Source: Diphasiastrum complanatum (lineage: Eukaryota; Streptophyta; Lycopodiopsida; Lycopodiales; Lycopodiaceae). From it: 64,000 bases of DNA. The stretch spans positions 52,989,538-53,053,537 of the forward strand of contig CM055103.1 of the NCBI GenBank assembly GCA_029204225.1, read 5' to 3'. Below, one piece after another: positions 32,112-42,404 of the stretch. Below the pieces are notes generated by a model. It was not told the origin of the DNA. It did no database searches and saw nothing but the letters and a program-made list of their open reading frames with translations. The position numbers and the translations under genes are program-made. Numbering within the stretch: position 1 is the first letter of the stretch; each line of letters begins with the position of its first letter.

Positions 32112-34013
32112 CTATGTCCTGAGGACCTCTCTAAACAAGAGATTCAGAATCGAATCTCTATATGGATTCCAAATCCTAGATTTATTGTGGATTGGCACAT
32201 TGGAAATTTTATCAGCATGTGGAAAGACAAATAGATTTGAGGTTGTAGAAAACGTTTCATCTACAATTTCAACAAAGTCTGTGGTTTCTTTATCAAAAAA
32301 GATAATGGTTGTAGGACTAGTTGGTGATATAATGTCATTATTAGTATTCTGTAATCGATATGCAAATTCATTGGTTTGTAATTGATCTTTCCAATTAGGA
32401 AGAATTTATATGGCCAATTTAGTATACAAAGTTGTTTCGCAAAGATCTTGCAATGCTGTCATTACGATATTAGGTCTAATTAAGCCCGAAGCAAAAACGG
32501 ATTTATATTCAAGCTTTCGTTTTATTTTTATAGCTATAGTGGAATTCTCATTAGGGAATCGAGGCAATGTAGTTTGAATCCTATCCAAGTTACTTGGTAT
32601 GTTAACAATGCTTCCGTGCAAACTAAATTGAACAAAAATTGGGTGCATTTGTCGAATTTGTTCAAATGCAAGTCTAGGTGATACTAGGCGTTCTTCGAAA
32701 TGGTTCAGTTTTTTTACGGTTGCTATTTTTTTGTTCATTGATACATTTATTGGGAATAGAAATGGCGGCATTCTTTTAGCCTTCAAATATTTATAACAAT
32801 TTCTGCAAGTTCGCACGGTATGTTCGTTTGCATAATCAAAATGGTTTTGTTTTAATTGTTTTAAATATAGGCTTATTTCTATTTGTAATTGCCTTGTTTG
32901 ATGCATGAAATTAAGTTTTCCACAACTGAGGCATACATGTATAGGTGTGTCTTTTATTTGTCGAAGGTACCTTTGTTGTTGCTCATTTTGAACAACATTA
33001 TGATTTGTATCTTGAGAAATATGGTAATGTGCAAATTGATTATTTGGGAGTTCGTTATTTTGTCTTTTTAAGTATCGTATGTGTCGAGCAATTGTAGTTA
33101 TTTCAATATGTGTATGTAAATCAATAATTGAGCAAAATTGTTTTGCGATTTCAATACTAGAGAGATATTTGTTATCATGAATTAGTTGTAAAATTCGTTC
33201 ACGATATAAAATTGCCCACTCAGAACAATTTCTATTTTCGACATATGGTTGAATGTATGTTCTTGGCATTATGCCATGACAATGTTGTGTGTTTTGTTTT
33301 TTCAGGTATTTGATGTGCCTTGTGACTTGTTTTGTAGTCAAACATTCGCCTGGGATTTTCATAGTTTCTAAAAAAGAATTTGCAATTTGCTCAGTTTTCA
33401 AAGTATTGTCAGCCATTATTTTGAGTAATTCATGATTCATATGAGCATGCCAATGGAACTTTGTATGCCATTTTCTTTTCCGGTTTATTGTTTTGGTGAT
33501 TGGCATGATTTCCGTATTGTATTTAAAATTTGGCTTTTTAGTAGCAATATCGACACTTGCTTGTTGAGTAATCGTTTGAGAACTTGGTATTGAAGACAAA
33601 TATTGTTTGTTTTGCACATCATACTATAATGTCACTGTTTTTGAAATACTAACAGGACATGTTTTTATGCTATGCCATATTTCTTCGAGATTGGTTGACA
33701 AGACAATGACCAGATTGATGTTTAAAACAAGACAAGTCCAAGTGAGCAAAAATTTGTCGAGATATACACTAGTGTACTTTATTTGTGTTTGATCTTTGAT
33801 AAGATATTCTGTCATAGACAATGATATTTTGTGGATATTTTGGAATTGATCTGTATCAAAATATTTTTGTTGCCAATGAATCGCAATTGGATCTCTCTTA
33901 TCTAAACATGTTTCAAAATATTGTATAATTGCTTGGAAGCTGATTTCTTGTGGCCTACTTTCGTGTTCTAGTGACATTGCCAGACTCTCAAAAAAGTTGT
34001 TTGCAGTAGCCAT
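32112..34013 (-). pseudogene. Helentron Rep N-terminal region: OTU-like, HTH-like repeats, CxxC, DUF6570-like
   Basis: One frame runs leftward for about 630 codons with only two stops, TAG at 33624-33626 and TAA at 32406-32408. The first about 135 codons resemble an OTU cysteine protease domain: NFFESLAMSL near the start, WTCLVLNINLVIV, then TLYYDVQNKQY, but the catalytic DGNC and final His are not visible. Two related blocks follow at about 33430-33285 and 33205-33055, each with EIA/QIA and RHI(K/R)YLK(K/R)Q. A Cys-rich stretch has CLSCG and TCRNCYKYLKAKRMPP. Then FEERLVSPRLAFEQIRQM and FSLHGSIVNIPSN match the DUF6570-type segment before the Helitron Rep core. The frame ends before the HUH motif. 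Confidence 0.75.
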
Positions 34014-35391
34014 TTTTCTATTTGTTTAACAAGCATGTATTGGGAAATGGATTTTTTTTGGGTTTTCAAAAAGAGGTCTTAAATATTCGATTGTTGAAAA
34101 ACATATACACTGGGGGAAAAAAAAAACTAATACAAATATTGTACAAATTGATTTTACAGAAAGCAATATTATTTTGAAGAGAAGATAATTACTTTGAACG
34201 CACTATAATAGAATCAAAGATATGATACAGGATTAGGATAAACTTACATTTGGGGCTTTTAATATACTACAAATTTACACTTTATATAGTTTGAGATTTG
34301 CTTTAAATTTAAATTTCCAAAGCATGTAAGCTAAATTGTCAAATTATAGATCATACACACACACATTGGAAATTGCCAGACATGCAGCTTACTTGAAAAA
34401 TTTGTATTCCCAAAGCAACAATACAAGCACGAAGCAATTATGCAGAAATTGAAGCAATTTTTTTAACGTAATGCATCTTTGCAAGATTGAAATGAATGTG
34501 ACTGCACCAGGTCTGGATGGACAAGATGTTGAATCAAGATCTGTAAGGAAAGCAGTTGTCGTAATTGGTAAGAATTGTATCGAAAGAACTTAAAACTTTT
34601 CATGTAATCATATTTTTTCACTCGATAACTTAAGGATATCAAATGAAGAAGCTATTAGGGTAAACAAAAGTTTAAAAAAACCTTGCATTTATTGTATCTT
34701 TGTAGCAAACATGTATTCTAAAACAAATTTTTTTGGGTTTTCAAAAAGAGATTTTAAATATTTGATTGTAGAAGAATATATACATTGGGAAAAAAATAAT
34801 ACAAATATTGTAGAAACTGATTTTAAAAAAACCAATATTACTTTCAAAAGAAGATTATTACTTTGAATATACCATAATAAAATCAAAGATATGATACAAG
34901 ATTATGTTCGACTTATGTTTGTAGTTTGTAAACACCAAATTTAGACTTACATAGTTTAAGAGATTTACTTTAAACTTATACTTTCAAAGTATATAAGCTA
35001 TATTGTCAAAACATATAACTTATACACACACATTCGCACAAATTGAAGCGGTTTCCAACAAAGTTTTTGAAAGATGGACAATATACTAAATCAAGATCTA
35101 TAAACAAAGCAATTGTCATAATTGTTAAGAATTGTAGCGAAAGAACTTGAAAATTTTCAAGAAATCAGATTTTTTCACTCGATAAGTTAAGGATATCAAA
35201 TGAACAGGCTATTAGTGTAAACGAAAGTTCCAAAAAAACCTTGCATTTATTGTTGTAGTTTATAGAGCAAGAAACACGTATCATCATTGATATTAACAAA
35301 GTCAAACACAACCAAAACTAATAGCATCTGTGAGTTATTAAACATATATACATACACAACTATACCTACATTGTCATGTTCATGTTAAAAG
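34014..35391. repeat. AT-rich spacer made of a 675-bp tandem duplication
   Basis: Unit 1 is about 34060-34734. Unit 2 starts at 34735 and is shortened to about 35260 by deletions. Shared landmarks are GGGTTTTCAAAAAGAG, AATACAAATATTGTA, AATCAAAGATATGATACA and ACCTTGCATTTATTG. It separates the OTU/Rep ORF from the RPA-like gene. Confidence 0.8.
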
Positions 35392-37520
35392 TTGGTTTCT
35401 TCATTTAGCATTGCAGCGACATCAGCAGCAGAGGTAGAGCATTCCACCATTGGCAAGTCAGCTTGTTGAAAGGGTTTCATAGAAAGTTGTGAAGTACTTG
35501 CATCACTTCTAGCAATCTGAGTAAAAATAGGCATGCGAGCAGGTATAGAACTGCAACATACAATTTGAACAAAGGATTTAGAAAACCATATACGGAATAA
35601 GCAAAATAGTTGAAGTGAATAAGAAATTGCATTCTATCAAAGATACGTATATGTACCTTGTGCAAGGCATCTCCACTCCCATAAGATTGTTTTGACCATC
35701 AAGTTGAAATTTTCCTTTTGTTTCAATAACTAGCATTTTTCCACGAATGGAGATTGGGTCTTTTTCATATGCTGTTGGCAATGATTCGGTTAGCTCCAAT
35801 AGTGTTTGGACACATTCATCATAATTACTGACTGCCACAATTTTACCATTGTCATCTTCACGCCCACTTTTTTCAATAATGTGCTATTATCACATGTATT
35901 GCAAAAACATGTCGCCAATGATTTTTTAGTGATCTTCTTGGATTGGCAAATCGAACAGACAAAGTTGATTGGTGGGGCATTTATATTTGTGATTTTCAAT
36001 GTTCCGAATACCTACATGCATACATTTTCCAACATTTGTTTCAAGTTTATACATTTAAAGCATGTAACATAAACCAATAAAACATGCAACGAAACACGTA
36101 AAACATAAATTTGAAATTGTAACACATGAAGGTTTTCCAAGTACACCTCCATTCCAACAGCTGCGGCTTGAGCGACATAGAATTGTTGGATATCCAACAA
36201 AAGCTTTTGAAATGTCAAATCATGGATTGCTGCAAAAATTGTATAAGGTTGCACAGTAAGTCGAATCAACCCATTCCTGAATGTGCCTTGAACATGTTTT
36301 AGCAATGTGATAATTGGATGACCTTGTCGAAAAACTTTTTCTAGTTCAAAATACTGTGTATGAGTCGCTTCCCAAAATGAAACCTACCAAATGCATGTAC
36401 ATGTTTTAAACAAGAGCAAATTCGAACAACAAAATTTGTGGAAAATACAACAACTTATTATAGCAACTTGAATGGGATTAACAAGTAACCGTTTCAATAT
36501 CAATTGTCATTTTGCCATCCAAAACTTGTATATCATAGCGTTCCATTTGGAAGCCTTCCACTTGACCAAGTATACCTATAACAACAACCGCTATTGTAAA
36601 TGTGCAGTAATTTGCTTTTTCTCATTTTTCAGTAATGTTTTTCCGCATTTGAAGGCTTCAAATCTTGTCGGTAGGCATGAAATTCACAATGACATCAAAT
36701 GGTTCGATTTGTATCACAACAGAGTTGTGTTCTATACGCAATATGTATTTTGCATCACCATAGTCATAATCAATTTTCAAAACAATGGTAAAGTTTTCAG
36801 ATCGTAAGTATGATCCGATTTGAACTTTGGATGCATGTTCATCTGCAACAGAACCAGACATCATAATTGTAATTGTCGACATGCCAACTCGATCGGTCAT
36901 GTCACATCCAAGATATGTCCATGTTTGTCCTGGTTTTTTGTTCCCACGATCATAGTTGCCATACCTACACAGAATGATTCCTTCGAAAGTGCAATTTGTC
37001 CAAATTGGGCAAACATCATTTATAGCTAAAATGTCGGTTCGAGGTCTTTTTGATATTTGTAATTCTGTTACATGGAAGGAAATGTTATTATCTAAGCAAT
37101 AAATGGTAGAAGCAATAAAACAATATTACAAAATCCATCATGCAACTTACTTTAAGAAACTCAAAATAGGGACCTGATTTTATTAGTAATAATAGAAAGT
37201 GATCTAAATAGGTAATTGCTTGAAATATCGAAATAACAGAAAGTGATCCCAATAGGTAATTACAAATCGAAATTGTCAAGTATCGATTGGTAGATTATGA
37301 ATCCATCAAGGAAAGTATTGAATAGATGTGCCATTGCGCATGTTTGTATAATGGAGTAGTGATCGCAATAAATAATTGCAAGATGGAATACTAAAGTTGT
37401 CAAGTATCAATCAATAAATCATGAATCCGTCAAGGAAAGTATTGAATAGATGCACGATTGCGCATGTAAAATACCTGCATCTGTCGATGTCGTCTGCTCA
37501 TGACTTTGATATTCCATTTC
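35392..37520 (-). pseudogene. RPA70-like single-strand DNA-binding protein of the Helitron, multi-exon
   Basis: On the minus strand a short first exon (MEYQSHEQTTSTDA, about 37511-37470) is followed by an OB fold (CPIWTNCTFEGIILCRYGNY, then QIGSYLRSENFTIVLKIDYD) at 37050-36690. A second OB fold starts GQVEGFQMERYDIQVLDG (36580-36480), then HFWEATHTQYFELEKVF and LIRLTVQPYTIFAAIHDL (36385-36170). The zinc-binding C-terminal fold shows CSICQSKK and CFCNTCDN (35960-35890). A last exon with a Ser/Met-rich tail ends at the stop near 35394. Small introns separate the parts. A frame slip near 35870 may be an error or a mutation. Plant Helitrons commonly carry RPA1-like genes, thought to coat single-stranded intermediates. 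Confidence 0.8.
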
Positions 37521-37599
37521 TTCTACGACTGTTGTGATAATGAAATTGGAACCTGTAATGATCAACCCAATATACAAATATGGAACAAGCAAAAGTTAG

Positions 37600-40513
37600 A
37601 AACTATCCTTGATGAATCCTTGAGGTTGTTTCATGTATATCTCCTCCTCAAGATAGCCATTCAAAAAAGCGTTGGAGACATCAACAATTTCCACTTAAAA
37701 AATAAGGCAAGAGAGATTATGATTCTTATTGTCACCATCTTTGCTACAGGAGCAAAAGTTTCTTCATAGTCAAGGCCATATATTTGTGCAAAGCCTTTAG
37801 CACATAATCTTGCCTTGTACTTGTTGATGGAGCCATCATGATTGTACTTGATCTTGAACACCCACTTGCATCCAATGATATGCATGTTAGGTGGTGGATC
37901 CACTAGCTCCCATGTGTGGTTGGTGATCAAGGCATCCTATTCAATCTTCATGGCCTCATACCACTCCTTGGTATTGAGGGCTTCTTGGACATCTTTGGGC
38001 TCCTCATGAAAAACAAAATAAGCATAAGTGGAATCAAGATCCACTTGTTTTCCTTTGTCATCATAAGTGAGCCTCTTAGGCTCGGATCTCTCCCTCATGG
38101 ATCTTCTAGGAGTGAAAATCCGAGGACTTCTATCTTCAAATCTCGACCCCTCCATATGTTGATCTTCTTCAATAACAAAAGGTGATAGATTTTGAGGTTG
38201 CTTGATCTCGGCCCCTTCAAGATTGGACTTTTCTTCTTCATGAAAAACTACATCTCTACTTTCAATTACTTTAGAAGTAGAGAGCATGTAGATTCGATAG
38301 GCTTTCTTGTTGGATGAATATCCAACCATTAATCCTTTGCTTGCACAAGGATCATCCTTCTTTCTCGTTTTCAAGGGAATATGGACAAAGCATATGCATC
38401 CAAATACTCTAAGGTGATCAACCTTAGGTTTCTTCAAATAAAGTGCTTCATATGGTGACTTTCCTCCAAGTGCAACATGAGGGAGTCGATTGCAAAGATA
38501 TTTTGAACAATTGATGGCCTCACCCCAAAAGTCTTTTGGCAAGGATGCCTCAATTCTAATGGTTTTGGCACATTCACACAAGATTCTATTCTTTCTTTCA
38601 GCCACCCCATTTTGAGATGGTGTATATGCACAAGAAGACTCCCTTTTAATGCCTTCAAGATCACAATAATCATGAAATTTGTTGGAAGTGTACTCACCAC
38701 CTCCATCACTTCTAAGAATCTTGATTTTGTATGAAAATTGCTTTTCAACTAGAGTTTTGAGCTTTAGGAAATAGTCAAACACCATAGACTTTGAAGCTAG
38801 AAGATATAACCAAGTAAATCTTGTGAAATCATCAAAGAAAGTTACAAAGCAAGTAGCACCACCCTTGCTCTTTGAAGATGAGAAGTGCACATCCGAGTGT
38901 ATGAGCTCCAATGGATGTGTAGTCTTAATAGATGACTTTGAAAAAGGCTTCTTATGAGATTTAGATATGGCACAAGCCTCACATGGCTTGAAATTCTTGG
39001 AGATAAGATTAGGCAAGCCAATAGCTTTGGCTTTCTTGACCATGGACACCATAGAACTATAGTTAGGGTGTCCCAACCTTCTATGCCATAGTTCCTCCAA
39101 AGAAATATGAGAAGCAAAAGCACCATCACAAGAGTTAGCATACTCTTTGGGATCAAGCTTGTAGATTCCACCATATCTAGACCCAAATGCAAGGATCTCA
39201 TCATGTTTCTTGATTGTACATGTATCAACATTGAAATTCACATCTAGTCCACTATCAAGCAATTGCCCAACACCAATAAGATTTTTTGTTAACTTAGGAG
39301 CAAAAAGTACTTTAGTCAGAGAAAGAACTTTTGATGATGAAAGCTTTAAGGGAATGGTCCCTATTCCTTCAATAGCACAGTCATGATCATTTGTTGTGTA
39401 GATGGACTTCTTGGCTCCTTCATAAGATGTCATGGATGAAAAAGAATGCTTGGAGCTACACATATGTGAGGAAGCTCCACTGTCGATGTACCACGAACCA
39501 TCCTTCTTAAAAGGTGATGAAGAAAAACTCGAGACCATCAGAGATCCCTCTCCATCACTTGCATGAGCATCTTCCTTCTCTTCATTGGAAATGTTGGCTT
39601 GCTTGAATTGACTCTTCTTCTTGAAACAATTGGTGGCATAATGCCCCTTCTTGCCACAAAAGAAACACTTGATGTTTTTCTTCTTCTTCTTGGATGTGAA
39701 AGCTTGAGATGACTCATCCTCTTCTCCTTTCTCCTTGGAAATAAGATTGTTCTTGATTGAAGAGGGTTGCTGTTGATTCTTACTTCTTGACTTGTGCTTG
39801 TCTTTGGTAAAGAGGGCTTTACCATCAATGTTGGGAGACTGTCTTTCCATTTTCAAGAGTTTATACTCTTGTCTTGATTCTTCAGAAATGAGCACACTTT
39901 GGAGTGCTTCCAAACTTGGTAGCTCCTCCTTAATGGCATAACTCTGAACAAGGTTGTCATATTCCTCCTTTAACCCATTAAGTATGACTTGAACAAGTTC
40001 ATTTTGGTTGATGGAGTCTCCTATGCATGACAATTCTCTATCGAGGTCTTTAACTCTCATTACATAAGCTGAAGCACATTCATCACTTCTCTGTACACTT
40101 TGAAAAATTTGGTTTCCTAGTGTTAGAAGTCTAGAAGTATTCTTTGCCTCATAGATGGACTTGAGAGTATCCCAAGCATCTTTGGCATTAGTACAAGCAC
40201 CAATTTCTCTTAAGATGTCATTTGAGACATTCATTTTAATATAATGTAGAGCCATCCTAGCTCTCTTTTTTTACTTTGGAATTTCTTGAGGAATTTGTGG
40301 TTCTTCTTCAATACCAAGTACAATATCCATCACATCTTGTATAATTAAGACAGATTCCATCCTAACCTTCCAAATTGAGTAATTGGAGGTTGACAATCTT
40401 TCACTTGCTTCTAATAGAAAGGCACTCATTGAAGCCATAAAGAATGTTGGAAATAAAAAAAGATGGATGAAAAAATTGCTTATCTTCTCACTATAGGAAC
40501 CAATCAAGGGCAA
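37600..40513 (-). pseudogene. Copia gag-pol, truncated in RT
   Basis: The likely start is MASMSAFLLEASERLS at 40438. Domains in order: a gag N-terminal block (NYSIWKVRMESVLI); UBN2-type gag; zinc knuckle CFFCGKKGHYATNC (CX2CX4HX4C) near 39670; protease with WYIDSGASSHMC near 39490; gag-pre-integrase LWHRRLGHP and CEAC near 39090-38970; integrase core with LIHSDV, LRSDGGGEY and NGVAERKN (38920-38580); and the RT start CKWVFKIKYN and KARLCAKGFAQ, ending near YLEEEIYMKQP. Stops are TAA at about 40271 and TAG at 37934-37936. It lacks RT palm, YVDD and RNase H. Confidence 0.93.
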
Positions 40514-41180
40514 AAAACCAAATCCTATGTAAGACTAAGCAAAAAACTGTGAGGTAGGTCTCACTAGTTTGACAATCTCTCTAAAACAAGATTTGAATCA
40601 TCAAAAAAGATGAAGTATGGCAAAATTTATGGTTCTCTGAATTTCACACGTGTGAAATACTCCAAAAATGTCAAATTGACTCAAATACAATCTATTTGTA
40701 TGAAACAATTTGCCTAGATCCTCTAAATTTTGCCTAAATCACATATAGATGAGATTGGTCAACTTTTGGGTGATTTTTGTGATCATTCAAGCAATAAATG
40801 ACATGTACTCAAGATTTGCCACAGGTCTAGGCGCCCTACCTACGACTATTCAAAAGCTTATAACTTTTGATTGGCTTATCCAACTGTCATGACTCAAATT
40901 GCATCAGATTCTATAATTTCTAGCTTAGTAGTGGGCCAAATTGCATGAAATTTGGATCTAAGGTGAGAGAGAACCACCAAACTGAAGATGGGTGGATTTC
41001 ACACGTGTCTGCACCTAAAATTCCGTACAATACCTGATCTGAACCACTCAAAGTGGTTTGAAGCTCTAAATCACCAAAAAACTGCAAACTAGCTAGGAAG
41101 TAGAATCTAGACAATTTCTAGCTTGAAATCTGATCAAATTTGCAAACTTTTTGATTAGATTTGAGTGTAGATCTTAGGTA

Positions 41181-41193
41181 GGCTCTGATACCA
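41181..41193 (-). promoter_or_regulatory. Copia primer-binding site
   Basis: The minus strand reads TGGTATCAGAGCC directly after the LTR end CAACA. Confidence 0.9.
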
Positions 41194-41811
41194 TGTTGAA
41201 TTCACACGTGTGGGATGCCCTACACATGTACTTTTGATCTCCTAAGCCCAATAATACCATAAAGATCAAACTAGCATTGATTGACAATAGGAAAGCTGAT
41301 CATACAAGAAATATTATTGTGTTACAAGCAAGTTCTATCAACAAAATATGAAACTAAGTACCATAAATGCCTCAACTCGGCTAGAGAGAGAATATGAATG
41401 TACAAACTCTAGTAGAGAGAGAGAGAGAGCACAAAGAGCTTAGTCTCCAAATTTGCATTACACAAAAAATTCATCATCTTCTCAATGAGAGTACATCACA
41501 TATATATAGATCCATGGATTTTTCTCCTACTTTGAGTTGAATTGGAGTTATGAATCCACCTCTCAAGCTATCTAGACTTATTCAAGCCACCTCAATATGT
41601 CTAATTGTGCCACCTAGTATTTTCATGCATTAAATGTGGCAATGCAAAGTACAAATGGCAATTCCTATGGTAGCTCGAGTTTCTACTTCTACCTATCTTG
41701 AATATTTTATTCTAAGATGAGTCTTTACTAAGCCAAACGAGCTCAATTCATCTTTGGCATTTTTAGGACCCCTACTTACAACATTAGATAGATTTTTCCA
41801 ATATTTCAACA
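41194..41811 (-). repeat. 5' LTR of the minus-strand copia element
   Basis: 618 bp, with perfect 7-bp terminal inverted repeats (TGTTGAA...TTCAACA). A GA/CT tract lies at 41411-41429. A CACACGTGTG palindrome lies close to the primer-binding end. Confidence 0.88.
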
Positions 41812-42404
41812 TTTAAGACTGAGTGCGTCGATATGATCATCACCCAGTTCTCATATGTAGAGGGAAAGCTTGAAAGCAATGTCATAATTGCGTCTTGAGT
41901 GTCTATGACTAATCTGACAATGGCCATCTATTGCAAGAGACTCTTAGACTAGTTAACGTGATTATGAGTGAATCACCATTCGACATCTTGAAAGTGAAGA
42001 ATTCTCTTTGTAGATGTAATCTAGAAGTTACGTCCTCATTAGAGAAAATATGGGCCCAAAGAGGGCCCTATAAGAAATGCCATGTAGGAGAGAGAAAAAT
42101 ACTATAAAGTAATTATAATATCATTTTCTAAATTCTTTACGCATCTGCCCACACTACTTTCCATGTAAATGAATGCACCTTAGTTTAGTCACATCAAACT
42201 TCACTGATGTTTAACCACATTTAAAATATAATATTTCAAAATGCTGAAATATTCCCTCCCAATAGTTGGGAACACTCAAAAATTTGAATTAAGAGTGACA
42301 TTTCTGAAAAAAACCTACGCCATCTGTATCTCCAACAGAGTCGTTAGCGCCATCTCCAGCTTTGTTATTGTCATTGTGTTGTTTGTTACTACACTACTGT
42401 ACTG
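41812..42404. other. Region between copia LTR and transposase-like gene
   Basis: AT-rich, no recognised gene. If the transposase-like gene belongs to a DNA transposon, its left terminus should be here or inside the LTR insertion point. I could not find a terminal repeat. Confidence 0.35.

Larger units (their letters stand above)
26600..37520 (-). mobile_element. Helentron-type (Helitron2-like) rolling-circle transposon, interrupted and decayed
   Basis: Minus-strand order: an RPA70-like gene (37520-35392), an OTU-like domain plus long Rep N-terminal region with a DUF6570-like segment (34013-32112), then after a gap the end of a PIF1 helicase fused to an endonuclease domain (27708-26770). All pieces share one strand and the order expected for Helentrons, in which the endonuclease follows the helicase. 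The HUH nuclease core and most of the helicase are missing between 32112 and 27708, where a gypsy fragment and unrecognised DNA now lie. I could not define the termini. The right part is cut by a copia fragment at about 37600. Confidence 0.75.
37600..41811 (-). mobile_element. Ty1-copia element, 5' half (LTR to start of RT)
   Basis: The 5' LTR is at the right (41194-41811), then the primer-binding site, leader, gag-pol and an abrupt end in RT near 37600, where the Helitron RPA gene begins. No 3' LTR exists on the left. Only two in-frame stops interrupt 2.9 kb of gag-pol, so decay is modest. Confidence 0.9.
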
